64,000 bases of DNA from Hydrogenimonas sp. SS33 (GCF_040436365.1 NZ_AP026369.1:1838501-1902500); one strand, 5' to 3'. Numbered from the stretch's first letter, positions 55,174-64,000 are shown. The notes: a model not told the origin generated them from the sequence alone. Numbers and translations: made by a program.

Positions 55174-55233
55174 GTTTCAAGAGCCCCGGCCAGTTAGCTT
55201 GCAACTGTTCCGGTCAAACCGGGGCTCTGAAAC
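55174..55233. terminator. bidirectional inverted repeat between argS and rsfS
   Basis: GTTTC-A-AGAGCCCCGG pairs with CCGGGGCTCTGAAAC (15 pairs, one bulge). An inner CAGTT/AACTG stem forms a branched structure. The A-rich run at its right is a T-run for the minus-strand genes, so it can end rsfS transcription. Confidence 0.6.
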
Positions 55234-55241
55234 TCTAAAAT

Positions 55242-55580
55242 TTACGCCTCCCTTTTCTCAAGCGAATCCAGAAACTCTTCCAGATTGTATTTGGCGCGGT
55301 ATTCGGGTACCATCAGGTGGATCATGATGTCCCCGAGGTCCACGACGGTCCACTCTTCGCCCTCTTCGACGGCGAGAAAGGTTTCGCCCGCCGGTTTGAG
55401 GTCCTCTTTCAGATAATCCAGCAGGGCGAGGGTGTGTTTGTCGCCCAGCGTCGTGGCCAGGACCACCGCCCGTGTGAGGTACTCCCTGTCGGAGAGGTCG
55501 AAGACCTGGATGTCCTCTCCTTTTTTGGCGTCGAGCAGGTCGACGATGCGGTCGATGCGCCCGGAAATTTCCTGATTCAA
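55242..55580 (-). CDS. rsfS: ribosome silencing factor RsfS
   Basis: TTG 55580 with AAGGAG six bases upstream gives 112 residues; the longer frame from 55643 runs back into nadD and is rejected. Core strands VFDLSDREYLTRAVVLATTLGDKH and EWTVVDLGDIMIHLM are the RsfS pattern. It binds L14 and blocks subunit joining in starvation. The start overlaps the nadD stop (TTGA). Confidence 0.93.
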   Translation of the reverse strand: MNQEISGRIDRIVDLLDAKKGEDIQVFDLSDREYLTRAVVLATTLGDKHTLALLDYLKEDLKPAGETFLAVEEGEEWTVVDLGDIMIHLMVPEYRAKYNLEEFLDSLEKREA

Positions 55581-56188
55581 TCTTTCTCCTTGGATGATTT
55601 GTAGAATTTTACCACTTCTTCCCGTATCGGTTCGGGAATCCATTTGGGGTCGATCCGTTTTCTAAGTCTGGTGGAGCTGACGGGGACATCCACATCGAGC
55701 CGCAGGAATCCTTCGGGAACCGGGGTGTCGTCCCGCGTGGCGACGACCCAGCGCACCATCCGGTTCAGGTCGTCGAAACGGTGCCACTCTTTCAGATGGG
55801 CGAGGTTGTCCGCGCCGATGATGAGGTAGATCGTGTCGGCTTCCGGTAGAAAACGGGTGACGGTATCGACGGTATAGGAGGGCCCCTCTTTCACGGCTTC
55901 GATATCGCTTACCTCGATGCGTGGGTCCATAGCCGCCACTTTTTTCAGCCACCGCACCCGCAGCGCCGCCGGCGCCCGGTGCCCCTTCTTGAAAGGGCTC
56001 AGATAGGCCGGCACCACGATCAGTTTGTCGATATCCAGTGTCTCGAGCGCTTTGCTCATGACGGCCAGATGGCCCAGATGGGGCGGGTCGAAGCTGCCAC
56101 CGTAGATGGCGATGGCCCTGTATTTTTTGGGTGGGTAGTGGGTAGTGGGTAGTGGGTGGTAATTGGTTTCGGAAGTTTCGTTTTCCAT
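55577..56188 (-). CDS. nadD: nicotinate-mononucleotide adenylyltransferase
   Basis: The 203-residue protein has the nucleotidyl-transferase motif GGSFDPPHLGH (about 30-40) and SSTRLR near the end. It makes deamido-NAD in NAD synthesis. Homologues begin a few residues before the GGSFDPPH motif; here some 22 extra residues are encoded by GTGGGTA-family heptamers (YHPLPTTHYPP). No other start codon with a ribosome site lies between the repeat and the core, so the extension is probably translated. Confidence 0.93.
   Translation of the reverse strand: MENETSETNYHPLPTTHYPPKKYRAIAIYGGSFDPPHLGHLAVMSKALETLDIDKLIVVPAYLSPFKKGHRAPAALRVRWLKKVAAMDPRIEVSDIEAVKEGPSYTVDTVTRFLPEADTIYLIIGADNLAHLKEWHRFDDLNRMVRWVVATRDDTPVPEGFLRLDVDVPVSSTRLRKRIDPKWIPEPIREEVVKFYKSSKEKD
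56131..56165. repeat. heptamer tandem repeat in the nadD 5' end
   Basis: GTGGGTA, GTGGGTA, GTGGGTA, GTGGGTG, GTAATTG in tandem. They lie inside the nadD coding start on the minus strand. Confidence 0.95.
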
Positions 56189-56200
56189 CTATTTGCTTTC

Positions 56201-56228
56201 CCAATGACCAATGACTAGTGACCAATGG
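56201..56228. repeat. heptamer tandem repeat between nadD and gap
   Basis: CCAATGA, CCAATGA, CTAGTGA, CCAATGG. In complement these are TTGGTCA-like, the cyanobacterial STRR2 unit. The array lies just upstream of nadD. Confidence 0.9.
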
Positions 56229-56298
56229 CTGTAGATTTAATGGAGATTATACCCGCCCTTGGCTAAAATCTCTTATTTCTATGCTTGCGGAGGAAGCT

Positions 56299-57294
56299 TT
56301 GGCACTCAAAATCGCTATCAACGGATACGGGCGCATCGGACGGAGCGTGGCCCGCATCGTCTCCAAACGCGACGATGTGGAGCTGGTCGCCGTCAACGAC
56401 CTGGCCCCCTCCGGGACCCTACTCTACCTGACCAATTTCGACTCGGTTCACGGGCCCCTCGACGAAGAGGCGACACTGGAAGGGGAGGTGCTTCATCTGG
56501 CCGGGCAGCGGGTCAGGCTTTTTCACGAACCCGACCCCGCCGACCTCCGTTTCGCCGATGCCGGCGCCGAAGTGGTGCTGGAGTGCACGGGCCGGCATCT
56601 TCGCGGCGACATCGTCCGGTGCCACATCCGCCACGGCGCGAAAAGGGTCATCATCTCCGCCCCCGCCGAAGACGAGACGCCTACCTACGTTCTCGGGGTC
56701 AACGCCCACACCTACAAGGGGGAAGATGTCATCTCCAACGCCAGCTGCACCACCAACTGCCTCGCTCCCATCGCCAAAGTGCTCGATGAGATCTACGGCA
56801 TCCGCACGGGGCTAATGACCACCATTCACGCCTACACCGGCGGGCAGAATCTGATGGATGCCCCCACCCATACCGACCTTCGCCGCTGCCGGGCCGCGGC
56901 GGTGAACCTGGTCCCCACCACGACCCACGCCGCCTGGGCCGTCTACAAGGTGCTCCCCTCCCTCAGGGGAAAACTCCACGGCCAGAGTGTCCGTGTCCCC
57001 ACGCCGGATGTTTCGCTGATGGACCTGGATGTGGTACTGGAGAGGGGAACGAGTGCCGAGGAGGTGAACCTGCTTTTTACCGAAAAGGCAAAAGGGGAGC
57101 TGAAAGGCATACTGGGGGTCGACACCCGCTACGGCGTCAGCCAGGATTTCTGCGGCGACCCGCGCAGCGCCATCGTCTCGGCTGACCTGACCCAGGTGAT
57201 CGGCGAAAACATGCTCAAGGTGATGGCGTGGTACGACAATGAATGGGGGTATGCCAACCGCCTGGTGGAGATGGCACTGCATATAACGAACTGA
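56299..57294 (+). CDS. gap: glyceraldehyde-3-phosphate dehydrogenase
   Basis: TTG 56299 with GGAGG five bases upstream gives MALKIAINGYGRIGR, the usual start; upstream ATGs are rejected. The 331-residue enzyme has the catalytic Cys150 (SNASCTTNC) and a C-terminal WYDNEWGYANR. Residues 32-36 (VNDLA) at the end of the second strand suggest NAD preference. It starts the gap-pgk-tpiA glycolysis/gluconeogenesis cluster; a copy of the dispersed element separates it from pgk. Confidence 0.97.
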   Translation: MALKIAINGYGRIGRSVARIVSKRDDVELVAVNDLAPSGTLLYLTNFDSVHGPLDEEATLEGEVLHLAGQRVRLFHEPDPADLRFADAGAEVVLECTGRHLRGDIVRCHIRHGAKRVIISAPAEDETPTYVLGVNAHTYKGEDVISNASCTTNCLAPIAKVLDEIYGIRTGLMTTIHAYTGGQNLMDAPTHTDLRRCRAAAVNLVPTTTHAAWAVYKVLPSLRGKLHGQSVRVPTPDVSLMDLDVVLERGTSAEEVNLLFTEKAKGELKGILGVDTRYGVSQDFCGDPRSAIVSADLTQVIGENMLKVMAWYDNEWGYANRLVEMALHITN

Positions 57295-57297
57295 AGT

Positions 57298-57416
57298 TAT
57301 GCAAAGCTTGAGCAAAGCCCAAGCTTTGGCGGGGACTGACCGTCCCCTGCACCCCCCTAAAGCTTCAAAATCGAAGATTTCGAGATGACGTTACGCCTTT
57401 TGCGTAACGTCTGTAA
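57298..57416. repeat. structured dispersed element, copy 2
   Basis: About 119 bp match 35092-35213. Hairpins: CAAAGCTTG/CAAGCTTTG, GGGGAC/GTCCCC and GTTACGC/GCGTAAC. It lies between gap and pgk, directly after the gap stop, and would be in the 3' UTR or in the pgk leader. Confidence 0.85.
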
Positions 57417-57475
57417 CGAAATAATTACACAATCTATGGCAAAATTGAACCGATAGACTTTCTCAAAGGATACCG

Positions 57476-58684
57476 ATGAAACTTCTTTCGATCAAAGATC
57501 TCGATCTGGCGGGTAGAAAAGTATTTATCCGCTGCGATTTCAACGTGCCTCTGGACGAATTCGGCAACATCACCGACGACCGGCGCATCCGCGCGGCGCT
57601 GCAGACCATCCGCTACTGCCTCGACCACGAATGTGCCATCATCCTCGCCAGCCACATGGGGCGTCCCAAAGGGGAGTTCAATGAAAAATACTCCCTCAAG
57701 CCGGTGGCCAAGCGCCTTCAGGCGCTGCTGCACCACGACGTGACCCTCGCCAAGGATGTGGTGGGGCCCGACGCCACGTCGAAGGCCGAAGCCCTGAAGC
57801 AGGGAGAGATTATGATGCTGGAAAATGTCCGCTTCGAGCCCGGCGAAACCAAGAACGACCCGGAGCTGGCAAAAAAATTCGCTTCCATGGCGGAGTTCTA
57901 TGTCAACGACGCTTTCGGCGTCAGCCACCGCGCCCACGCCTCCGTCGAGGCGATCACCCACTATTTCGACAACCAGCACAAAGGGGCGGGCTTCCTGCTG
58001 CAAAAAGAGATCAAATACTTCCACAAGCTTCTCAAGAAACCGACGCGGCCCTTCATGGCGATCGTCGGCGGGTCGAAAGTCTCCGGCAAACTGGAGGCGC
58101 TCATCAACCTCCTTCCCAAAGTGGACAAGATGGTCATCGGCGGGGCGATGGCCTTCACCTTCTGGAAAGCCCGGGGGTACGAAGTGGGGAAATCGCTGGT
58201 GGAAGACGACCTGCTCGACGATGCCCGCCACATCATGGACGAAGCGAAACGGCTGGGGGTGAAGTTCTACCTTCCCGTCGATTTTGTCGTCGCTCCCGAA
58301 TTCAAGGAGGATGCGCCGGTCAAGTACGTCACCTTCCAGGAGATTCCCGAAGAGTGGATCGGCCTGGATATCGGCCTCTCCTCCACCCGCCTCTTCCGTG
58401 AAGCCCTCAGCGACGTCCAGACGATCCTCTGGAACGGGCCGATGGGGGTCTACGAAATGGACAAATTCGCCCGGGGCTCCTTCAAACTGGCCAACTACGT
58501 CGCCGAATCCTACGCCACCAAGATCATCGGCGGGGGCGATACGGCGGACCTCATTCAGCGGGTCGGCGTCGACGACGAGATGACCTTCATCTCCACCGGC
58601 GGGGGTGCGAGCCTCGAACTGCTGGAGGGCAAGACACTGCCGGGCATCGCCGCGCTGCAGGTGGCCGGGGATGACGATGAGTAA
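57476..58684 (+). CDS. pgk: phosphoglycerate kinase
   Basis: The 402-residue enzyme has [28 protein letters not shown], the hinge region [11 protein letters not shown] and GGGDTADLI near the end. It interconverts 1,3-bisphosphoglycerate and 3-phosphoglycerate with ATP. AAGGA precedes the ATG. Its 3' end overlaps tpiA by eight bases. Confidence 0.97.
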   Translation: MKLLSIKDLDLAGRKVFIRCDFNVPLDEFGNITDDRRIRAALQTIRYCLDHECAIILASHMGRPKGEFNEKYSLKPVAKRLQALLHHDVTLAKDVVGPDATSKAEALKQGEIMMLENVRFEPGETKNDPELAKKFASMAEFYVNDAFGVSHRAHASVEAITHYFDNQHKGAGFLLQKEIKYFHKLLKKPTRPFMAIVGGSKVSGKLEALINLLPKVDKMVIGGAMAFTFWKARGYEVGKSLVEDDLLDDARHIMDEAKRLGVKFYLPVDFVVAPEFKEDAPVKYVTFQEIPEEWIGLDIGLSSTRLFREALSDVQTILWNGPMGVYEMDKFARGSFKLANYVAESYATKIIGGGDTADLIQRVGVDDEMTFISTGGGASLELLEGKTLPGIAALQVAGDDDE

Positions 58685-59408
58685 CCATAAAATCATCGCC
58701 TCCAACTTCAAAACCAACCATACCCGCGCCTCGACCCGCGACTATGTGGAAGCGCTCGACCGGGGCATGCGCGACATCGGCTACAGCGAAGAGGTCTTTC
58801 TCTTCCCGCCCGCCACGGCGCTGGACGCTTTCGAGACCGAAAGCGCCATCCGCATCGGGGCGCAGAACGCCTACCCGACGGTCAAAGGCTCCTTCACCGG
58901 CGAGATCGGGCTGGAGCAGCTGGGCGAGTTTGCCATAGAGACGGTGCTCATCGGCCACAGCGAGCGCCGCCACATTCTGGGAGAGTCCCAGGCGTTCATC
59001 GCCAAAAAGTTTGCCTGGTTCAAGGAGCAGGGGTTCACCATCTTCTACTGCATCGGAGAGCCGCTGGAGGTGCGCGAAGCCGGCGACGAAGCGGTCCGCC
59101 GCTACCTGGTGGAGCAGCTGGAGGGCATCGACACCGGCTACGAAAAGCTGGTCGTCGCATACGAGCCGGTCTGGGCCATCGGCACCGGCAAAACCGCTAC
59201 GCCGGAACTTATAGAGAAGACCCATGCCGTCATCAAGCGCCTCTGCGACCGCCCCCTGCTCTACGGCGGAAGCGTCAAACCCTCCAATATCGAAGAGGTG
59301 CTGAAAGTCCCCGGCTGCGACGGCGCCCTCATCGGCACGGCGAGCTGGGAGGTTTCCAGTATGATTTCCATGCTGGAAATCAGTGAAAAACTAAAAACTG
59401 AAAACTAA
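58677..59408 (+). CDS. tpiA: triosephosphate isomerase
   Basis: ATG 58677 inside the pgk end gives 243 residues: Asn10 and Lys12 (ASNFKTN), the electrophile His in LIGHSERR, the catalytic Glu in [12 protein letters not shown], and [11 protein letters not shown]. An ATG six bases earlier is possible. The last residues (EKLKTEN) and stop are written in a heptamer array, so the normal C-terminus has been replaced or extended. Confidence 0.95.
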   Translation: MSNHKIIASNFKTNHTRASTRDYVEALDRGMRDIGYSEEVFLFPPATALDAFETESAIRIGAQNAYPTVKGSFTGEIGLEQLGEFAIETVLIGHSERRHILGESQAFIAKKFAWFKEQGFTIFYCIGEPLEVREAGDEAVRRYLVEQLEGIDTGYEKLVVAYEPVWAIGTGKTATPELIEKTHAVIKRLCDRPLLYGGSVKPSNIEEVLKVPGCDGALIGTASWEVSSMISMLEISEKLKTEN

Positions 59409-59412
59409 AAGT
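59385..59412. repeat. heptamer tandem repeat at the tpiA end
   Basis: GAAAAAC, TAAAAAC, TGAAAAC, TAAAAGT in tandem; the tpiA stop codon lies within it. Confidence 0.9.
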
Positions 59413-59472
59413 GATGGAAAACGCTTCGCTTTTCATAAAAGATGATATCGTTGGCTTCGCCAACGCTTTTTT
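59413..59472. repeat. two hairpins before the four-helix-bundle gene
   Basis: ATGGAAAACG and CGCTTTTCAT pair around CTT with a mismatch, and GTTGGC/GCCAAC forms a perfect 6-bp stem with a TTC loop, followed by a T-run. Together they resemble the edge of a small insert. Confidence 0.5.
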
Positions 59473-59850
59473 ATGACGCAAAAGTCGCCGCTGAAAGAGC
59501 GCTCCTTCGCTTTTTCGGTGCGTATCGTTAAACTGGGTAGATATCTGCAAGATGTTCATAATGAATATATCCTGAGCAAGCAGGTTTTGCGGAGTGGAAC
59601 GGCAGTGGGTGCACTGGTCAGGGAAGCGGAATTCGCCCAGTCGAAAAGTGATTTCATCAATAAGCTCTCCATCGCGTTGAAAGAAGCGAACGAAACTGAC
59701 TACTGGATCGAACTTTTATATGAAACGGAATATCTCGATGGTAAAATGTTTCAGAGTATTCAGCCGGATATCAAAGCGTTGATCAAAATGCTTGTCAAAA
59801 GTATCAAAACATCGAAAAATGAAAATGGAAGCGGCAAAGCCGCATCCTGA
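59473..59850 (+). CDS. four-helix-bundle protein (S23/IVS-encoded protein family)
   Basis: The 125-residue helical protein has FAFSVRIVKLGRYLQ, LSKQVLRSGTAVGALVREAEFAQSKSDFINKLSIALKEANETDYWIELL, the signature of the TIGR02436 family. Relatives are encoded in intervening sequences of 23S rRNA and are homologous to the Avd protein of diversity-generating retroelements. Here it sits between tpiA and fabI, bracketed by heptamer arrays and hairpins, and has lower GC than its neighbours. Its role is unknown; RNA or nucleic acid binding is inferred from relatives. No reverse transcriptase is near. Confidence 0.85.
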   Translation: MTQKSPLKERSFAFSVRIVKLGRYLQDVHNEYILSKQVLRSGTAVGALVREAEFAQSKSDFINKLSIALKEANETDYWIELLYETEYLDGKMFQSIQPDIKALIKMLVKSIKTSKNENGSGKAAS

Positions 59851-59851
59851 A

Positions 59852-59879
59852 CTTTTCACTTTTCACTATTCACTTTTCA
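59852..59879. repeat. heptamer tandem repeat before fabI
   Basis: CTTTTCA, CTTTTCA, CTATTCA, CTTTTCA in tandem, ending seven bases before the fabI ribosome site. Confidence 0.95.
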
Positions 59880-59884
59880 CTTGA

Positions 59885-60724
<840 letters not shown>

Positions 60725-60748
60725 AAAAACAAAAATACAATAGTAAAT

Positions 60749-60790
60749 GAAGGTTACCGGAAAGTAAACGGAAAGTAAATCGGTTACCTT
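60749..60790. promoter_or_regulatory. operator-like repeat before the porin gene
   Basis: AAGGTTACCG and CGGTTACCTT are near-inverted around two GGAAAGTAAA units. Further AGTAAA copies stand at about 60742, 60799 and 60809. The arrangement suggests a binding site array or a structured leader for the porin promoter just downstream. Confidence 0.4.
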
Positions 60791-60819
60791 AAATTTAAGT
60801 AAATCATAAGTAAAGCCTA

Positions 60820-60828
60820 TGTTATAAT
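60820..60828 (+). promoter_or_regulatory. extended -10 promoter of the porin gene
   Basis: TGTTATAAT is a consensus extended -10 (TGnTATAAT), 45 bp before the start, behind an AT-rich run that may act as an UP element. Confidence 0.6.
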
Positions 60829-60872
60829 GCCGCCGCAAGCTAACAATCTCAAAATTATCCTAAGGAGTAGGA

Positions 60873-62204
60873 ATGAAATTTGCAAAACTGAGCCTCGCGG
60901 CGATCATGGCAATGGGTATCAGCGCATTCGCGACTGATATCAAAGTTGACGGTGACGTCAAAGTTTATTATGGTACAACTGATGCCGATTATAATGACGG
61001 TATTACCCGCGTTTCTCCCACAACTGGTGATATGTTCGGTCAAAAAAACTCTTACGGTGATGCCGCTGTTCGCGTTGGTATGACTGCCGAAAATATGCCT
61101 GCCGGTCTGACTGGCCGCCTCAGCATGACTTACCTCACTACCATGGGTCTGGAAGGTCGTCTGGTAAATGGCGTATGGGCAGGTCTTTCTGAAGATACTC
61201 AACTTGACGGTATCTGGTTCGATGAAATGAACCTGAAAGGCACTGTCTTCGACAAAACGACCGTCATTGCCGGTCGCCAATACCTCGATACTCCGATGGT
61301 TTTCTCTGAAAAATGGAACATCGCGAAAAACAGCTATGATGCTGCTGTCGTTGTCGACCAGCACATCGAAAAAACCGCTCTTGTCGCTGCCTGGGTATGG
61401 CGTTCCAATATCAACGGTTCTTTGACTGTTGCCAACGGTGACGGAAGCTTCAATGACGGTTTCGATACTTTCGGTGATAATGGTGCCTATGCATTCGGTG
61501 CCGTTACAAGCCTGATTCCCTACACCACTGCACAAGCATGGTACTACAGCGTTGATTCCGTTGCCGATGCCTACTGGCTGCAGGCAGATATCAAACCGAC
61601 GATCGGTGAAGATATGAACCTTGAAATCGGCGGTCAATTTGCCGGAACGCTGGTTGCTGATTCTACTTATAAAGCACTGGGTATTCCTTCCAGCGGACAG
61701 GATGACGCGACTGCGTGGGCGATCAAAGCAGGTATCGACTTTGCCGGTGCACGCATCAGCGCCGCTTACTCTTCTACCGACAAAGGAAACCTGGGCTTTG
61801 CCAACGTTGGCGGAGACCAATCCAAACTCTATACAGAAGCATGGTGGAACTACGGCTATGTAAGTGCTCCCGACACTGACGCTTACAACGTAACAGCTGA
61901 ATACAGCTGGGCTGATGTAGCAGATTTCGGTGCTTATTACACGCATACGGAATTCAACGGTAACGACGGTGAAGCTTTCCTGAACGGCGGCATCACCAAC
62001 AACCTCAGCAAAGATGACGAAATGGATGAATTTACTTTGACTGCAAGCAAATCTTTCGGTGCATTCGATGCCTCCATTGCATACATCTATACCGATGCCG
62101 ACAACCTGAACTGGAAAGATAAAAACGGAAATGGACAGCGTGACAAAAATGAAAATGGTGACAGCTTCAACACGCTGCAAGTCTACCTGACTTACAACTT
62201 CTAA
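60873..62204 (+). CDS. major outer-membrane porin (MOMP-like)
   Basis: The 443-residue protein has a signal peptide (FAKLSLAAIMAMGISAFA, mature from about 21) and alternating beta-strand sequence, and it ends in YNF, the aromatic C-terminal outer-membrane signature. KVDGDVKVYYG at the mature start recalls Campylobacterota porins. AAGGAG and an extended -10 promoter, a strong terminator, and a codon choice rich in T-ending codons unlike its GC-rich neighbours all point to very high expression. It should be the general diffusion pore. Confidence 0.85.
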   Translation: MKFAKLSLAAIMAMGISAFATDIKVDGDVKVYYGTTDADYNDGITRVSPTTGDMFGQKNSYGDAAVRVGMTAENMPAGLTGRLSMTYLTTMGLEGRLVNGVWAGLSEDTQLDGIWFDEMNLKGTVFDKTTVIAGRQYLDTPMVFSEKWNIAKNSYDAAVVVDQHIEKTALVAAWVWRSNINGSLTVANGDGSFNDGFDTFGDNGAYAFGAVTSLIPYTTAQAWYYSVDSVADAYWLQADIKPTIGEDMNLEIGGQFAGTLVADSTYKALGIPSSGQDDATAWAIKAGIDFAGARISAAYSSTDKGNLGFANVGGDQSKLYTEAWWNYGYVSAPDTDAYNVTAEYSWADVADFGAYYTHTEFNGNDGEAFLNGGITNNLSKDDEMDEFTLTASKSFGAFDASIAYIYTDADNLNWKDKNGNGQRDKNENGDSFNTLQVYLTYNF

Positions 62205-62226
62205 TCCAAGCTGTAACGCTTTCTTC

Positions 62227-62255
62227 AAGGCCGCTCTTCGGGGCGGCCTTTTTTT
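62227..62255 (+). terminator. Rho-independent terminator of the porin gene
   Basis: AAGGCCGC (62227-62234) pairs with GCGGCCTT (62243-62250) around TCTTCGGG, followed by a T-run. Confidence 0.9.
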
Positions 62256-62321
62256 ATGCCCCTATTTTCACTCTTTCGCTATAATATCCACGCTTTACCA
62301 TCAAATATCAAGGACCGATCC

Positions 62322-62840
62322 GTGAAAAAACTCCTCTTTTTCGCCCTGCTGGCGACCGCTCTCGTTGCGGGGCAGTATGCAAAACTCAAAGACGGCACTA
62401 TCATCATTCTCAAAGACGACGGGACATGGGAGAAGGTGGAGACTCTTCCCCAGGGGGCCCAGGTGGTGCCCGCTCCGACGGCTCAGACACAGAGCCAGAC
62501 GGCAGCGACGCCCGCACCCCGGCCCAAAGCCGATCCCACGGCGCAGGCGTATGCCCAAAAACTGCAGGGGACCTGGAAAAGTGTTGACGGCAAACTGGCC
62601 TACATTTTCGACGGGGACAAGGTCACCTTCATCGACGGCAAGAAGAAGCGGGTCGACACTTTCAAGGTCGAAAAGGTAGACCCCGCGAAACGCACCTTCT
62701 TGCTGAATATCGGAGAGGGGGAGAAGATCGGCATCTTCTCATTCGGCGGAACCTACAGAAAACTGGCCTTCGGCCCCGGTTTCAAGACCTTCACCGACTA
62801 CTCCGCCTCCATTCCCACCGAACTGCAGAAGGTGAAATGA
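62322..62840 (+). CDS. periplasmic protein with a DUF3157-like motif
   Basis: GTG 62322 behind AAGGA gives 172 residues with a signal peptide (KKLLFFALLATALVAG). A short LKDGTIIILKDDGTWEKV motif resembles DUF3157, followed by a Thr/Ala/Gln/Pro linker (about 48-75) and a lipocalin-like beta domain (LQGTWKSVDGKLAYIFDGDKVTF). A TATAAT box lies at 62280-62285. Function unknown. Confidence 0.7.
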   Translation: MKKLLFFALLATALVAGQYAKLKDGTIIILKDDGTWEKVETLPQGAQVVPAPTAQTQSQTAATPAPRPKADPTAQAYAQKLQGTWKSVDGKLAYIFDGDKVTFIDGKKKRVDTFKVEKVDPAKRTFLLNIGEGEKIGIFSFGGTYRKLAFGPGFKTFTDYSASIPTELQKVK

Positions 62841-62851
62841 GTTGAACATCC

Positions 62852-62879
62852 GTTCACCGTTCACCGTTGACTGTTCACT
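62852..62879. repeat. heptamer tandem repeat before the permease gene
   Basis: GTTCACC, GTTCACC, GTTGACT, GTTCACT in tandem; it ends seven bases before the permease start. Confidence 0.95.
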
Positions 62880-62886
62880 CTGAAAC

Positions 62887-63846
62887 ATGCGGCTGTTTCT
62901 GCGAAAACTCCTCTACATCGGCGGGATGCTGCTGCTCATCTCGCTCATCTCTTTCCTCGCTATCCACGCCGCGCCCAACAGCTTCTTCGCGGCGGGCGAG
63001 CTGAACCCAAACATCACCAAAGAGTCCATCGAGCATCTCAAGGCGGTCTACGGCCTGGACAAACCGCTGTGGGAGCAGTATGTCCGCTGGGTCTGGGCGA
63101 TGCTGCATCTCGATTTCGGCCTCTCCTTCGCCAGCGGCAATCCGGTCATCGAAGAGATCGGCTCCCGTCTGCCGATCACTCTGTCGATGAACGTCATCTC
63201 CATGGTCTTCGTCTTCTTCATCGCCTTGAAACTGGGGATTCGAGCGGCTCTGTGGCAGGGGAGCGTGGCGGATCGGTCGGTCAAGCAGCTCTCTCTGGTG
63301 AGCTTCGCGATGCCATCTTTCTACCTGGCCCTGCTGCTGATCCTCTTCTTCGCGCTGAAGCTGGGGTGGTTCCCCATCAGCGGGTTGCAGAGCATCGACC
63401 CCAGGCAGGGTGTGATGAAGTGGGTCGACTACGCCTGGCACCTGGCCATTCCCATCTTCGTCATGGTCTTCGGAGGCATCGGCGGGCTGACGATGTATGT
63501 GCGCTCATTGACCCTGGAGATACTGAAAAGCGACTACATCTTCTTCGCCAAAGCCCGGGGGATCAACGACAGAACCATCAGACGACGCTTCATCCTGCCC
63601 AACCTGATGCCCTCCATCGTGACGATCCTGGGCCTCTCCCTGCCCGGGCTCATCGGCGGCAGCGTCATCATCGAGTCGATCTTCTCCATCAACGGCATGG
63701 GGTTGCTCTTCTACCAGTCGGCCCTGAGCCGGGATTACCCGGTCATTATGGGTATACTCATCATTACGGCATTTTTGACGCTACTTGGGAATGTGCTGGC
63801 GGATCTGACCCTTCTGAAGCTCAACCCCTACGCGGCAAGGGAGTGA
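62887..63846 (+). CDS. DppB/OppB-type ABC transporter permease
   Basis: The 319-residue membrane protein has six predicted helices. It begins with the DppB-type amphipathic start, and the N-terminal part reads YGLDKPLWEQYVRWVWAMLHLDFG, typical of peptide/nickel permeases. The EAA loop is YIFFAKARGINDRTIRRRFILPN. The second permease, ATPases and binding protein are not next to it. Substrate probably oligopeptides or nickel. No ribosome site is clear, because a heptamer array precedes it. Confidence 0.88.
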   Translation: MRLFLRKLLYIGGMLLLISLISFLAIHAAPNSFFAAGELNPNITKESIEHLKAVYGLDKPLWEQYVRWVWAMLHLDFGLSFASGNPVIEEIGSRLPITLSMNVISMVFVFFIALKLGIRAALWQGSVADRSVKQLSLVSFAMPSFYLALLLILFFALKLGWFPISGLQSIDPRQGVMKWVDYAWHLAIPIFVMVFGGIGGLTMYVRSLTLEILKSDYIFFAKARGINDRTIRRRFILPNLMPSIVTILGLSLPGLIGGSVIIESIFSINGMGLLFYQSALSRDYPVIMGILIITAFLTLLGNVLADLTLLKLNPYAARE

Positions 63847-63849
63847 GTC

Positions 63850-64000
63850 TCATGCCGCCACAGGTTTGAGGTAGTAGATTTTTGCGAGTTTTTTGGCGCG
63901 TTTCAAGTCGTTTTTGCGCAATGCGTCTCTGATTTCATCCAATTTAAGGGCATCTTCCAGTTTGAGGTAGGGTTCCCACCCTTTTTCGCTGTCGATGAGT
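63850..64000 (-). CDS. C-terminal part of an unknown protein (cut by window edge)
   Basis: The last 49 codons are visible, LIDSEKGWEPYLKLEDALKL and then a basic helix rich in Lys/Arg (ALRKNDLKRAKKLAK), ending at TGA 63852. Convergent with the permease gene. Family not recognised. Confidence 0.5.
   Translation of the reverse strand, partial: LIDSEKGWEPYLKLEDALKLDEIRDALRKNDLKRAKKLAKIYYLKPVAA

Noticed and set aside
56218-56298. Upstream ATG starts for gap
   Set aside because: The TTG at 56299 has a perfect GGAGG site and gives the conserved MALKIAINGYGRIGR start.

Overview
The window reads as a chromosomal segment of a GC-rich member of the Campylobacterota (Epsilonproteobacteria). The pointers are a type II-C Cas9 closely resembling, from memory, that of Nitratifractor salsuginis; the gene order nuclease - poly-Glu protein - gmk - tatA - argS known from Helicobacter; paired DUF2393 genes; a FlgX/HP0322-like protein; and a MOMP-like porin. 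I cannot name the species. Both ends cut through genes. I saw no rRNA or tRNA gene.

Layout. (1) 1-16742: an MSHA-type type IV pilus locus. It starts with an MshQ-like LamG adhesin, then minor prepilins, then the assembly genes in the Vibrio order I-J-K-L-M-N-E-G, a 29-residue membrane peptide, and two convergent major-type prepilins. The MshE ATPase keeps the tandem motif that binds c-di-GMP in Vibrio MshE. (2) 16941-31171: housekeeping genes: rpmE, rsmI, rlmB, a RodZ-like protein, an aminotransferase, hom, a stand-alone formate-dehydrogenase-like molybdoenzyme, yraN, yidB, trxA, a thioredoxin-like membrane protein, trxB, dapB, purF and a radical SAM protein. (3) 31233-37743: two DUF2393 proteins, hisIE, an SPFH protein and ilvE on the minus strand, then an aldehyde dehydrogenase, a toxin-antitoxin pair and a DUF523 protein on the plus strand. 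(4) 37737-45809: the accessory island. It holds a 10-repeat CRISPR array, a tracrRNA gene, cas2-cas1-cas9, an AT-rich decayed stretch, and an unknown gene split by an IS481-family element. (5) 45844-64000: bcp with a partial 5' duplication, rpsB-tsf, lolD-fliR, nuclease/poly-Glu/gmk/tatA/argS, nadD-rsfS, gap-pgk-tpiA, a four-helix-bundle insert, fabI, a porin and an ABC permease.

The CRISPR locus looks complete. The tracrRNA has a near-consensus promoter and a UUCG-loop terminator. Each intact repeat ends, in crRNA orientation, in an extended -10 sequence, so every spacer may have its own promoter, as in Neisseria.

Two repeat classes do not fit ordinary annotation. First, at least 13 loci carry runs of degenerate 7-bp tandem repeats resembling the STRR heptamers of cyanobacteria. 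Several run into coding sequence and form protein ends (mshP-like, nadD, bcp, tpiA). Second, a dispersed element of about 120 bp occurs twice (35092-35213 and 57298-57416), with paired base changes that preserve a hairpin. Neither class is explained by the genes around it.
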